In this document: positions 39,453-50,928 of the stretch, piece after piece
How positions within the stretch are numbered: position 1 is the first letter of the stretch
How the letters are laid out: the number at the start of each line of letters is the position of its first letter
Source: Acetobacter farinalis
Lineage (GTDB): Bacteria > Pseudomonadota > Alphaproteobacteria > Acetobacterales > Acetobacteraceae
Length of the DNA stretch: 64,000 nucleotides
Direction of reading: 5' to 3'
NCBI RefSeq assembly: GCF_011516935.1
Contig: NZ_WOTF01000002.1
Location: 248,001-312,000, forward strand
Notes under the pieces: generated by a model
Database searches by the model: none
What the model was told of the DNA's origin: nothing
What the model saw: only the letters and a program-made list of their open reading frames with translations
Position numbers and translations under genes: made by a program

Positions 39453-40148
39453 ATGACGATTACCTTCTCATCCCCCGCCGTCCAGCACGCAAATCAGGGT
39501 AATTTTCTTGATACCCCACAGTTGGCGCCCGGTATTACGCGGTTCTGGCTGATCCGCCACGCGCTGGTGGAACAGAATGCGCGCCTGCGCCTGTATGGGG
39601 CGCTGGATGTGCCGCTTTGCCCGGATAGCCTGATTGCCCAGCGCCCGATGTATGAAGCGCTTGCGGCACGCCTGCCCAAGCAGGCCCGGTGGCTTGTCAG
39701 CCCGCTTTCCCGCACGCGGCGCACGGCACAGGCCATTCAGGACGCAGGCTACGGGCCTGTGAGCATGGATGTGGAACCAGCCCTGATCGAACAGAATCTG
39801 GGGGACTGGCATAACCTGCCGCATCGTGACCTGTCGCAGCATCTGCGTCTGGCCCCGCATCCGTTCTGGTCTGTCTCGGCAACGGAATGCCCCCCCGGTG
39901 GGGAGAGTATGCTGGATGTGTGCGGGCGTGTTGGTGTGGCGCTGGACCGCCTTGCGGAGGCGTATGCGGGGCAGGATATTGTGGCTGTCAGCCATGGCGG
40001 AGCCATCCGGGCGGCTTTGGCGCATGCCCTGCGGGTTCACCCGGAAACTGCCCTGCATTTCTCCATCCAGAACCTGTCTCTCACTATTCTGGAACGGCTG
40101 GATGTGGGCTGGCGCGTTGTCACGGTGAACGAGCTTCCCGGCATCTGA
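39453..40148 (+). CDS. histidine phosphatase family protein
   Basis: A 231-residue phosphoglycerate-mutase-like phosphatase. The nucleophile motif is LIRHALVEQN, with RHA where most members have RHG. The second arginine is in SPLSRTRRTAQA, the acid in LIEQNLGDW, and the second histidine in VSHGGAIRAALAH. The substrate is unknown; the length and the GDW motif are compatible with small-molecule phosphatases of the CobC/GpmB type. It lies 16 bp after the PLP-fold gene, so the two are probably one operon. Confidence 0.85.
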   Translation: MTITFSSPAVQHANQGNFLDTPQLAPGITRFWLIRHALVEQNARLRLYGALDVPLCPDSLIAQRPMYEALAARLPKQARWLVSPLSRTRRTAQAIQDAGYGPVSMDVEPALIEQNLGDWHNLPHRDLSQHLRLAPHPFWSVSATECPPGGESMLDVCGRVGVALDRLAEAYAGQDIVAVSHGGAIRAALAHALRVHPETALHFSIQNLSLTILERLDVGWRVVTVNELPGI

Positions 40149-40221
40149 GGCACCAGCTTTCAGACTCCGGAGAGCAGCGCCTCCGGAGTGACCGGGGCCG
40201 CAATCTCTCCCCCTACAGGCT

Positions 40222-42519
<2,298 letters not shown>

Positions 42520-42747
42520 AACTGTCTTTCGTCTGGCTGCGGCGGAGTGCGGGGCGCGCCGGGGAGAAAGGCCGAGGCATCCAGCCTGTCACAGGCGCTG
42601 AACAGGCTCAGGCCCCGTCTCCCGTCATCAAACAGAAACGATGAAACCTCTTGCGGGTTTTGTGGCAACACTTAACTGTTTATGCTCTGTCCGCTCTGCC
42701 GGGAGAACCCGCTACCCGGAGCCGTAGTCCTGTCAGGAGTTTTGTCC

Positions 42748-44205
42748 ATGTCATCCATTCCTTCAAGCCCTGGCGCTCTGGCGGTCACAGACCAGATGTT
42801 TTTTGAAAGACCCGGTGCCCTGCTGGATCGCGCGGATGCGGAAGCCCTGACCCGCAAGGCGCTGGACGGCATGGATGATGGTGAACTGTTTCTGGAATAC
42901 CGGGAGAGCGAAGGGATTGCGCTGGATGATGGTGTGATCCGCTCCGCCTCCTTTGACACCACCAGCGGGTTCGGCCTGCGGGCGGTGCTGGGGGAAGAAA
43001 CCGGGTTTGCCCATTCGGATGATCTGAGCCGCTCTGCTCTGGCGCGGGCGGGAGATGCGGTCAGTGCTGTGCGCGGCGGGCGGTCCGGCACGATGGCGGA
43101 GGCTCCCCGCTCCACCAACCTGCGGCTGTATACGGATGCCAACCCGCTGGGGGAGACAGATTTTGCCGCTCGCTCCGGCCTGTTGACCCGGATTGACGCG
43201 TTTGCCCGTGGGCAGGACCGCCGTGTGGTGCAGGTCATGGCGTCTCTTTCCGGTGAATGGCAGGCCGTGCAGATTATCCGTGCCGATGGCGCGCGGGTGG
43301 CGGACCTGCGCCCGCTGGTGCGACTGAATGTGTCTGTTGTGGTGGAGCAGGACGGCCGGCGGGAAAGCGGGAGCTACGGGCTTGGGGGGCGGTATGAGAT
43401 CAACCGCCTGCTGGAAGAGGAAACCTGGCAGGGTGCGGTGAAGGAAGCCCTGCGGCAGGCTCTGGTGGCGCTGGAAGCCCGGCCTGCTCCGGCGGGGGAG
43501 ATGGAAGTCGTGCTGGGGGCGGGCTGGCCCGGTATTCTGCTGCATGAAGCGGTGGGGCATGGGCTGGAAGGGGATTTCAACCGTAAGGGAACATCTGTTT
43601 TTGCCGGACGGATGGGCACGCGCGTTGCGGCCCCCGGTGTGACGGTGATTGATGATGGCTCTCTGCCCGACCGCCGTGGCAGCCTGACCATTGATGATGA
43701 AGGCACCCCCACAGGCCGCACCACGCTGATTGAGGATGGAATCCTGAAAGGCTACCTGCAGGACCGCCTGAACGCCCGCCTGATGGGCGTGGCCCCAACG
43801 GGCAATGGCCGCCGCCAGTCCTATGCGCATATGCCGCTCCCGCGCATGACCAATACGCTCATGCTGCCCGGTGAGGCCTCCACGGAGGAGATGATCAGCT
43901 CCATGAAGCGTGGCCTGTATGCCGTGCATTTTGGCGGCGGGCAGGTGGATATCACCTCCGGCAAGTTCGTGTTCTCCGCCTCCGAAGCCTATTTGGTGGA
44001 AGACGGCAGGATTACAGCACCCGTTAAAGGAGCCACGTTGATTGGCAATGGGGCGGAGGCCATGCAGCACGTTTCCATGATCGGGAAGGATATGGAGCTT
44101 GATCCGGGGATTGGCACCTGCGGCAAGGCGGGGCAGGGCGTGCCCGTTGGGGTGGGGCAGCCCACCCTGAAAATGACAGGCCTGACGGTGGGCGGCACGG
44201 CCTGA
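42748..44205 (+). CDS. tldD: metalloprotease TldD
   Basis: The catalytic subunit of the TldD/TldE(PmbA) peptidase that degrades unfolded peptides and matures some modified peptides. It has 485 residues with the zinc motif HEAVGHGLEGD (H266 and H271), GTPTGRTTLIEDGIL, RMTNT and the C-terminal VSMIGKDMELDPGIGTCGK. ATG 42748 has CAGGAG about ten bases upstream; the frame is open to 42682. No TldE partner is nearby. It is followed by tyrS after about 165 bp. Confidence 0.95.
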   Translation: MSSIPSSPGALAVTDQMFFERPGALLDRADAEALTRKALDGMDDGELFLEYRESEGIALDDGVIRSASFDTTSGFGLRAVLGEETGFAHSDDLSRSALARAGDAVSAVRGGRSGTMAEAPRSTNLRLYTDANPLGETDFAARSGLLTRIDAFARGQDRRVVQVMASLSGEWQAVQIIRADGARVADLRPLVRLNVSVVVEQDGRRESGSYGLGGRYEINRLLEEETWQGAVKEALRQALVALEARPAPAGEMEVVLGAGWPGILLHEAVGHGLEGDFNRKGTSVFAGRMGTRVAAPGVTVIDDGSLPDRRGSLTIDDEGTPTGRTTLIEDGILKGYLQDRLNARLMGVAPTGNGRRQSYAHMPLPRMTNTLMLPGEASTEEMISSMKRGLYAVHFGGGQVDITSGKFVFSASEAYLVEDGRITAPVKGATLIGNGAEAMQHVSMIGKDMELDPGIGTCGKAGQGVPVGVGQPTLKMTGLTVGGTA

Positions 44206-44370
44206 CACCGTCAGGGTCGCCACGGTAGCGGGCACAGCTCCAGAGCAAGTTCATATCAGGTGCCAGCACAGGGGCGGGCAGAGGTTCTGCCGGGCCTGCG
44301 CTCATGCTAGAGCGTGGGCCGGGCAGCCTTTTCCAGCGGCAGGCAGAGGCGTAAACAGGAATTAAAGAGA

Positions 44371-45630
44371 ATGGTCGAAAACGGGTTTCAGAGTTCCTTC
44401 ATGCAGGAAGCCGCCGCGCGTGGCTTCATTTTCCAGTGCACGGACCCCGTTGCACTGGATGAGGCAATGGCGAAGGGTTCTGTAGCGGCCTATATCGGGT
44501 TTGACCCCACGGCAGACAGCCTGCATGTGGGCAGCCTGATCCAGATCATGATGCTGCGGCTGCTGCAGAAGCACGGGCACCGGCCTGTGGCTCTGGTGGG
44601 CGGTGGCACAGCCAGAATTGGGGATCCGTCTTTCCGTGAGGAAGCCCGGCGGCTGATGACGGAAGAGACCATCCGCACCAATCTGGCCGGTATTGAAGGA
44701 TGCCTGCGCCAGTTCCTGACCTTTGGTGAGGGCACATCAGAAGCCATTCTTGTCAACAATGCCGACTGGCTGGACAAGCTGGCCTATATTGATCTGCTGC
44801 GGGATGTGGGGGTGCATTTTTCCATCAACCGCATGCTTTCCTTTGAGTCCGTCAAGAACCGTCTGGACCGTGAGCAGGGTCTGACTTTTCTGGAGTTCAA
44901 TTACTCCATTCTTCAGTCCTATGACTTCCGGGAGTTGAACCGCCGCCACGGGGTGACACTTCAGCTTGGCGGGTCTGACCAGTGGGGCAATATCGTCTCC
45001 GGTGTGGATCTGGTGCGCCGCACGGAGCAGAAAAGCGTGATGGGCCTGACCACGCCGCTGCTCACCACGTCTTCCGGCGCCAAGATGGGCAAGACCGCCA
45101 ATGGCGCTGTCTGGCTTTCTGAAGCGCGGCTGCCGGTGTTTGATTACTGGCAGTTCTGGCGGAACACGGAAGATGCCGATGTCGGCCGCTTTCTGCGCCT
45201 GTTTACAGACCTCTCTCTGGAAGAATGCGCCCGGCTGGAAGCCTTGCAGGGGGCTGAGATCAACGAAGCCAAGAAAATTCTGGCAACGGAAGCCACAGCG
45301 CTGTGCCACGGTCGGGATCTGGCTCAGGCGGCGGCGGAAGCGGCCCGCCAGACGTTTGAGGAAGGCCGGGTTGCCGCGGCGGATCTGCCTGTGCACATCG
45401 TGCCGCAGGCCCTGCTGGCGGAGGGTGTGCCGGTGTTCCGCCTGTTTGTGGAAGCCGGTCTGGTCAAAACCAACGGAGAGGCCCGTCGGCTGGTGCGCGG
45501 GGGCGGTGCCCGTGTGAACAATGCCGTGGTGCAGGATGAAAACTGCGTGATTTCTGAAAAAGACATGGTGGAAGGGGCCATTCGCCTCTCTTCTGGCAAA
45601 AAGCACCATGTTCTGGTCAAAATCGGGTAG
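44371..45630 (+). CDS. tyrS: tyrosyl-tRNA synthetase
   Basis: A class I synthetase charging tRNA-Tyr, 419 residues. The HIGH motif is HVGS (52-55), the signature loop is KMGKT (238-242), and [10 protein letters not shown] is the tyrosine-binding helix. The C-terminal S4 RNA-binding domain contains [18 protein letters not shown] 44371 is preferred; the open frame reaches back to 44314. The small lipoprotein gene follows about 40 bp later. Confidence 0.97.
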   Translation: MVENGFQSSFMQEAAARGFIFQCTDPVALDEAMAKGSVAAYIGFDPTADSLHVGSLIQIMMLRLLQKHGHRPVALVGGGTARIGDPSFREEARRLMTEETIRTNLAGIEGCLRQFLTFGEGTSEAILVNNADWLDKLAYIDLLRDVGVHFSINRMLSFESVKNRLDREQGLTFLEFNYSILQSYDFRELNRRHGVTLQLGGSDQWGNIVSGVDLVRRTEQKSVMGLTTPLLTTSSGAKMGKTANGAVWLSEARLPVFDYWQFWRNTEDADVGRFLRLFTDLSLEECARLEALQGAEINEAKKILATEATALCHGRDLAQAAAEAARQTFEEGRVAAADLPVHIVPQALLAEGVPVFRLFVEAGLVKTNGEARRLVRGGGARVNNAVVQDENCVISEKDMVEGAIRLSSGKKHHVLVKIG

Positions 45631-45672
45631 TTTCCTTACCAAAATCAATCAAGGGAGACAGGAGTGAGCCTC

Positions 45673-46041
45673 ATGAAACGTGCCTCTCTGATTACAGGCT
45701 GTATTGGGCTCATACTTGTCGGCACGCTGTCTGGTTGTGCGGGCCGGGTTTATAGCCGTGGCTATAACTATTATGGCTATACCCCGGCTTATAGCGGGTA
45801 TGACGAGTATTACGGCTATGGTTCCGGCCCCCGCTGGGGCTACTATGCCGCGCGTCCGGTCCGTCCGTATCCTGTCTATCGGCCCGGCATCGGGCATCGT
45901 CCGGGTGGTTGGCACGGTCGCCCCCCCGGTCGTCCCGGTGGGTGGCGCCCTGGTGGTGGGGGCCGCCCCGGTGGCGGACCCGGTGGTGGTGGACACGGGC
46001 CCGGAGGTGGGCACGGCGGAGGTGGCCGACCGGGCCACTGA
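45673..46041 (+). CDS. small glycine-rich lipoprotein
   Basis: A 122-residue protein of unknown function. The signal peptide ends in the lipobox LSGC (C22), so it is predicted to be lipidated. The mature part is Tyr/Gly-rich (SRGYNYYGYTPAYSGY) and then becomes a Pro/Arg/Gly/His-rich disordered tail. ATG 45673 follows CAGGAG; GTG 45664 is an alternative start. An intrinsic terminator lies 28 bp downstream. The opposite strand is also open here but looks like a shadow. Confidence 0.75.
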   Translation: MKRASLITGCIGLILVGTLSGCAGRVYSRGYNYYGYTPAYSGYDEYYGYGSGPRWGYYAARPVRPYPVYRPGIGHRPGGWHGRPPGRPGGWRPGGGGRPGGGPGGGGHGPGGGHGGGGRPGH

Positions 46042-46068
46042 TCAGAAGTCAGAATTCTGTTTGAAAGA

Positions 46069-46095
46069 GGGGGCTGTGATGCAGCTCCCTTTTTT
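46069..46095 (+). terminator. intrinsic terminator after the lipoprotein gene
   Basis: A nine-pair stem (46069-46077 with 46081-46089, including G-T wobbles), a 3-nt loop GAT and six T. Confidence 0.75.
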
Positions 46096-46124
46096 ATGCC
46101 CGGTTTTTACGTCCGGTTCGGGAG

Positions 46125-46173
46125 GGGCGCGGGTATCTGAGGCCATCCACGCCTGTGCCAATACCCCGCGCCC
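46125..46173. other. long intergenic hairpin
   Basis: About 12 bp of arms, GGGCGCGGGTAT and ATACCCCGCGCCC with one bulge, around a 24-nt loop. There is no T run. The function is unknown; it stands between the terminator and the DnaA boxes. Confidence 0.45.
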
Positions 46174-46253
46174 ATGCGTCAGCCAGATGGCATGGGTGGG
46201 CCTGAAGGGCGCTGCGCTACGAGAGTCCTGTAAATATAAAGAAATCCAGTGAA

Positions 46254-46262
46254 TTATCCACA
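46254..46262 (+). promoter_or_regulatory. DnaA box 1 (TTATCCACA)
   Basis: A perfect match to the high-affinity DnaA consensus, in the non-coding region between the lipoprotein gene and tRNA-Thr. A short AT-rich stretch (46231-46243) lies just before it. Confidence 0.6.
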
Positions 46263-46317
46263 GGGGTTGGAGTCGCTTTTCAGGGGTTTTCTGAGTCGTG
46301 CACCGAGGTTGCGCCCG

Positions 46318-46326
46318 TTATCCACA
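46318..46326 (+). promoter_or_regulatory. DnaA box 2 (TTATCCACA)
   Basis: A second perfect box in the same orientation, 64 bp from the first. The rest of the gap 46042-46606 has no gene that I can support. Confidence 0.6.
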
Positions 46327-46606
46327 GATTTACCCACGAATCCGGAAACGGCCTGACTGGAACGCCCCTGCCGGGCAGGCTTGCGGGTCTCACAGGAGCG
46401 GAAAGCCCCTCAGAGTAGCCGCAGGGGAGGGCATGGAGCCGTGATGTGGCGGGATGTTCTGAAAACTGGAGCGCCATCCATGTGGCCCGGCTGCGATGCT
46501 GCGCGTGTGTTCCGCTCGGCATAGGCGCACGGGCATGGCAGATCCGCTTTCCACACCCTTCATACAGGCGATGGATGAAGCGGGATTATATATAAGGAGA
46601 AAAGCG

Positions 46607-46681
<75 letters not shown>

Positions 46682-46746
46682 CCGCTGGCGGCGTTCTAGC
46701 TGTTCGTGCCAAACGCCGCAAGTCTGTTTCCGCCTAAAAAGCGGAA

Positions 46747-47160
46747 TTAATCGTCGCGGTGGGTTTTTTCCATCCGTTCATGCTGTTCCTGTGCCTCAAT
46801 GGACAGGGTGGCAATCGGGCGGGCTTCCAGCCGACGCAGGGTGATGGGCTCACCCGTGTCTTCACAATAGCCGTAGGAGCCGTTCTCAATGCGCTGAAGA
46901 GCAAGGTTGATCTTGCCGATCAGCTTGCGGGCGCGGTCCCGTGTGCGGAGTTCCAGAGCGCGGTCTGTTTCCACACTGGCGCGGTCTGTAATATCGGCTT
47001 CATGAATGCCGCCCTCAGACAGACTGGCAAGCGTATCTCCGGCCTCTTTGAGGAGTTCAGCGCGCCATTTCAGAAGTTTCTGTCTGAAATACTCAGTCTG
47101 AAGAGGGTTCATGAACTCTTCATCTTCTGACGGGCGATAATCTGGCGGTAGCGTAATCAT
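46747..47160 (-). CDS. dksA: RNA polymerase-binding regulator DksA (zinc-ligand-poor type)
   Basis: Binds the RNA polymerase secondary channel and works with ppGpp in the stringent response. It has 137 residues: a coiled coil about 25-90 with D57 (EADITDRAS) at the tip region, then a C-terminal finger. Of the four usual zinc cysteines only C99 is kept; the others are T102, S120 and A123. This pattern is the one known for Pseudomonas DksA2, which does not need zinc. ATG 47160 is chosen; the frame is open to 47310. It is 65 bp upstream of tRNA-Thr on the same strand. Confidence 0.93.
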   Translation of the reverse strand: MITLPPDYRPSEDEEFMNPLQTEYFRQKLLKWRAELLKEAGDTLASLSEGGIHEADITDRASVETDRALELRTRDRARKLIGKINLALQRIENGSYGYCEDTGEPITLRRLEARPIATLSIEAQEQHERMEKTHRDD

Positions 47161-47361
47161 GTCAGTTGTCAGCCTTTGCAATGACAGGACACCTGCCTTG
47201 AAAGAATGACGGGGCTTATAGCGGGGTGAACACAGAACGCCAAGAACATTATGGGATTTCAGGGGAAGAAAAAGGACAGCATAGGCATGCAGCCAGCGTG
47301 ATATGGTCAAGAAATCACGTGTTACGCCGAGATGAATAACGGGAAATATTTCAGATTTCTT

Positions 47362-48663
47362 TCAAGCCGCCCCGGTGCGTTTCCCGGCAGGCGGATTTGC
47401 TGCAGCAGAGGCCGCCAGCATCCATCCGGCAAACAGGGAAACCCACCCTGCCGTGGGGAAAGAGAACAGGGCGCTGGTGGAGGTAATCGGCCACCACAGC
47501 ACACAGCACATGACAAACAGCATGGCCTGCTGCGGGTTTTGCACAGGGGCCAGAGCCCGCAAGCCGGTGCGAAACCAGCACGCCACCATCAGCCCGAACG
47601 CCACCAGCCCAGGCAGACCGGCGGTTGTGGCCACCTGTAGATAGTAATTATGCGGGTGAATATTGCAGCCCTTGCCGGTGTCACTGTCCAGGGGGGGCAG
47701 GCCGAGGCCTTTCAGGGCATCGGTGTGGAATGGGGTGTGGCAGAAATGCCTGAATCCATCCATGCCCAGCCCTACCCAAGGGTGTGAGACAATCATGGTC
47801 AGGGCTGTGCGGTAAAGCCTGCCGTAATCGCTCTGGGCAAAGTGATGGAGCTGGCTGGAAAACTTCAGGACCAGCTTGGCGTATGTACGGGGGGAGATGA
47901 CCGGCAGGCTGGCCACCAGCCCCGCCATACCCACCAGCATCACCACAAAGGGCAGGCGGAAGCGGGGGACCATCAGCGCTGTCAGCGTCAGGCCGAACAG
48001 CATCAGTACGGTGCTCATCCGCTGCCCGATCAGCACCATGGTCGCCACGGCCAGAGCTAGCAGGAGGCCGCCTCCCATCCATGCGGAAAGGTGCCTGGTG
48101 TAAAGGGCGCGCAGGACAAGCGGCATCAGGGCGGGGAAGATGAGCATGAGCAGTGTGAAACCTGCCCGCGGCTTCATGAACGGGCCTGTCAGCGCGCCAT
48201 CATCCGCCGGGGAGAAGCCCATCAGGTTGGTGCCGGTCAGATACTGTTCCCAGCACTGGCAGATCAGCCAGAGAGCCAGCGCGCACAGAATGGCCGCCAG
48301 CGCCCGCCTGTGGGTGGCGGGCACAAGAATCCAGCTCTCCAGTGCCGCTGTAAAGAGGATAAGCCGGGGCAGGCAGAGTGCCTGCACCCATGCGGCCTGC
48401 AAGCCGATATGGAAGGAGGAGAGCAGGCACAGCAGGCAGAACACCACTGCCGGGCGCAGCCATACGTGCCGCGTCCATTGCCAGTCTCTTCGCAGGGCCG
48501 AGTGAAGCAGGAACAGGCAGGCCACCAGTGTGGCCGCCACATCACTCAGGGCCCGGCTGTAGAACAGCAGGAGGGGGAGAAGGAGGGTGCTGCCCGTTCC
48601 GCACAGAGTGAGCGCTGTGGCGATGCGCTCGGAAAGGCAGGGGGCAGAAGGGGAGTTGACCAT
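47362..48663 (-). CDS. O-antigen ligase / polymerase family membrane protein
   Basis: A 433-residue polytopic protein with about 10-12 hydrophobic segments. It has a large loop holding SHPWVGLGMDGFRHFCH and NIHPHNYYLQVATTAGLPGL, the hallmark of the Wzy_C/WaaL family that joins or polymerises polysaccharide at the periplasmic face. The acceptor and whether it is a ligase or a polymerase are unknown. It lies on the minus strand between ssb and dksA, 10 kb from the rhamnose cluster; it could act on the same glycan. Confidence 0.85.
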   Translation of the reverse strand: MVNSPSAPCLSERIATALTLCGTGSTLLLPLLLFYSRALSDVAATLVACLFLLHSALRRDWQWTRHVWLRPAVVFCLLCLLSSFHIGLQAAWVQALCLPRLILFTAALESWILVPATHRRALAAILCALALWLICQCWEQYLTGTNLMGFSPADDGALTGPFMKPRAGFTLLMLIFPALMPLVLRALYTRHLSAWMGGGLLLALAVATMVLIGQRMSTVLMLFGLTLTALMVPRFRLPFVVMLVGMAGLVASLPVISPRTYAKLVLKFSSQLHHFAQSDYGRLYRTALTMIVSHPWVGLGMDGFRHFCHTPFHTDALKGLGLPPLDSDTGKGCNIHPHNYYLQVATTAGLPGLVAFGLMVACWFRTGLRALAPVQNPQQAMLFVMCCVLWWPITSTSALFSFPTAGWVSLFAGWMLAASAAANPPAGKRTGAA

Positions 48664-48744
48664 CTACGGGAAAAGCGTGCCGAGAAAGCCGTCAGCCCCC
48701 CGGCGTAGAACCGGGGGAGGGGCTATTCAGCGCACGCAACCTGT

Positions 48745-49350
48745 TCAGAACGGAATTTCGTCGTCAAGATCGCTGTTGCCCGGAGCATCCCAGCCGCCAT
48801 TGCCGCCACCAGCATTGCCGCTGTTCGAGCCACGGGCCGGAGCATTCTGGCGCGGTGCGGAGGAACGACCGAAATCTCCCCCCATGTTGCCGCCGCCATA
48901 GCCGCCACTGCTCCCGCCTTCGTAGCCGCCGCCCGCGTTTCCGCCGCCGTAGCTGCTCCCGCCACCATAACCGCCGGACTCTTCGCCATCACCACCGCTG
49001 CGGCTGTCGAGCAGAACCAGTTCCCCACGGAAGCGCTCAACAATCACTTCAGTCGTATAGCGTTCCTGGCCGGACTGGTCGGTCCATTTCCGGGTTTGCA
49101 GAGCGCCTTCAAGGTAGACCTTGCGCCCCTTGCGCAGGAAGCGTTCCGCCACATCGGCCAGACGTTCATTGAACACCACCACGCGGTGCCATTCCGTGCG
49201 CTCCCGGCGTTCACCGGAGGCGCGATCGTTCCATGTGTCACTGGTGGCGATGGAAAAAGAGACAATTTTCATGCCGTTCTGGCTGGTGCGGACTTCCGGG
49301 TCCTTGCCCAGATTGCCGACCAGAATAACCTTGTTGACGCTGCCAGCCAT
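48745..49350 (-). CDS. ssb: single-stranded DNA-binding protein
   Basis: A 201-residue SSB. The OB fold occupies about 1-115 ([42 protein letters not shown]). A Gly/Ser/Asn-rich linker follows, and the acidic tip DDEIPF, which recruits repair and replication partners, ends the protein. ATG 49350 gives MAGSVNKV. It is upstream of the O-antigen-ligase-like gene by about 80 bp. Confidence 0.97.
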   Translation of the reverse strand: MAGSVNKVILVGNLGKDPEVRTSQNGMKIVSFSIATSDTWNDRASGERRERTEWHRVVVFNERLADVAERFLRKGRKVYLEGALQTRKWTDQSGQERYTTEVIVERFRGELVLLDSRSGGDGEESGGYGGGSSYGGGNAGGGYEGGSSGGYGGGNMGGDFGRSSAPRQNAPARGSNSGNAGGGNGGWDAPGNSDLDDEIPF

Positions 49351-49507
49351 CAGTGACCCCGTTTTCTAGAACAATAAAAAGAGTGTCTCGCCCGTGTAGC
49401 GCACTCTTGCGCCCCCCGCCAGTTCCCTGTGTGTTCCATGCGGAAAATGATGCAACAGGAAAGGGTAAGCCGGGCGGCGCAAGTTCCGGGGAGGTTTGGT
49501 CTGGCTC

Positions 49508-50140
49508 TTACAGCTTCCAGACTGAAAGCCGCGCCGCGCCGTGGCGGCGTTCCGCCAGCAGAAGGCCTGCATAGGCGGGGGGAGGCGGCGTGTCCTCATC
49601 GCTTTCCGGCGCGATGTCGGGGGGGAGTTCCGTGCCATCAGGCGCTTTCTGCCGGAGTGGCAGCGGTTCCTGCGCTGCGGTTTCAATCACCGCAATGGCG
49701 CCGGGGGCAATCCACCCCTGTGCGTTCAGGGCCGCCAGGGTACGGGCGGGCAGATCCTGCCGGTAGGGCGGGTCCAGAAACAGCAGGGAACACGGCGCGT
49801 GGGCGTGGATGGGCTTTGTCACATCCCGGGGGATCACCTTGCAGCGGTCCCCCCAGTTGCACCCGGCAATATTGGTGCGCAGGGCGGCAAGAGCCGCGCG
49901 GTCTGTTTCAAAAAACGTGGCGTGCTCTGCCCCGCGTGAGAGAGCCTCAAGTGCGAGCGCCCCGGTGCCGGCAAAGGCATCCAGCACGCGGGCGTTTGTC
50001 AGCAGGTCCGGCCCTCCCCATGGAGCATGGAGAAGGATGTCAAACATGGCCTGCCGCACCCGGTCCGCCGTAGGCCGTGTTGTTGTGCCCGTGGGGGCGG
50101 CCAGCATGCGGCCTTTGCGTGCGCCTGCGATAATCCGCAT
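49508..50140 (-). CDS. rsmD: 16S rRNA (guanine(966)-N(2))-methyltransferase
   Basis: A 210-residue SAM-dependent methyltransferase. MRIIAGARKGRML is the typical N-terminus, DAFAGTGALALEALSRGA the SAM-binding motif, and DPPY (123-126) the catalytic motif. A Pro-rich insert lies near 175-190. It starts 2 bp after the RluB stop, so rluB and rsmD form one transcript. Confidence 0.94.
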   Translation of the reverse strand: MRIIAGARKGRMLAAPTGTTTRPTADRVRQAMFDILLHAPWGGPDLLTNARVLDAFAGTGALALEALSRGAEHATFFETDRAALAALRTNIAGCNWGDRCKVIPRDVTKPIHAHAPCSLLFLDPPYRQDLPARTLAALNAQGWIAPGAIAVIETAAQEPLPLRQKAPDGTELPPDIAPESDEDTPPPPAYAGLLLAERRHGAARLSVWKL

Positions 50141-50142
50141 GG

Positions 50143-50928
50143 TTAGCGGGTCCGTCTGGCAGCCGTGCCGGAGGCCGGTTTGCGCGGAGCGGTCTTGTCT
50201 GTGGCTTTGGGCATCTGTTCGCGCAGGATCTTGCCCGGCACTTCCTCCAGCTCACCCCGTTGCAGGGTGCCAAGCTGGAAGGGGCCGTAACTGGTGCGGA
50301 TCAGGCGGCTGACATGCAGGTTCAGGCCCATCATCACCTTGCGGATCTCACGGTTCTTGCCTTCGCGCAGCGCCACGGTCAGCCAGGCATTATCTCCCTT
50401 GCGAGAGTCGAGGCCCGCTTCAATCGGCCCGTACCGAACGCCATCAAACACGCTGCCATGGGCGAGGGAGGCCAGACGGGCTTCATCCACCACGCCAAAA
50501 ACGCGCACACGGTAGCGGCGCAGCCAGCCATTGGTCGGCAGTTCCAGCCTGCGGGCCAGTTCGCCATCATTGGTCAGCAGCAGCAGCCCTTCACTGTTCA
50601 GGTCCAGCCGACCAACGCTGATCACGCGGGGCATGCCTTCGGGGAGGGAGGCAAAAACGGTCGGGCGGCCTTCCGGGTCCTTGTGTGTGGTCACCAGCCC
50701 GTCCGGCTTGTGGTAGCGCCACAGGCGGGTGCGCTGCGGCTGGTCCACAACGGTGCCATCCACCTGCACCACATCCTGCGCGGTGATGAACGTGGCGGGA
50801 TGCGTAACGGGCTGGCCGTTCAGCTTCACGCGCCCGTCTTCAATCATCCGTTCTGCATCACGGCGGCTGGCCACACCAGTCCGGCCCAGCCATTTGGCGA
50901 TGCGTTCCCCACGCGTATCCTGCGTCAC
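50143..50928 (-). CDS. rluB: RluB/RsuA-family pseudouridine synthase
   Basis: A 261-residue pseudouridine synthase. The N-terminal S4 domain has GERIAKWLGRTGVASRRDAERMI, and the catalytic-Asp motif is GRLDLNSEGLLLLTND. EGKNREIRKVM is a family motif, and a basic Lys/Arg tail follows. RluB modifies 23S rRNA helix 89; RluE/RluF-type targets cannot be fully excluded. Its start overlaps the PuuD-like stop by 4 nt. Confidence 0.88.
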   Translation of the reverse strand: MTQDTRGERIAKWLGRTGVASRRDAERMIEDGRVKLNGQPVTHPATFITAQDVVQVDGTVVDQPQRTRLWRYHKPDGLVTTHKDPEGRPTVFASLPEGMPRVISVGRLDLNSEGLLLLTNDGELARRLELPTNGWLRRYRVRVFGVVDEARLASLAHGSVFDGVRYGPIEAGLDSRKGDNAWLTVALREGKNREIRKVMMGLNLHVSRLIRTSYGPFQLGTLQRGELEEVPGKILREQMPKATDKTAPRKPASGTAARRTR

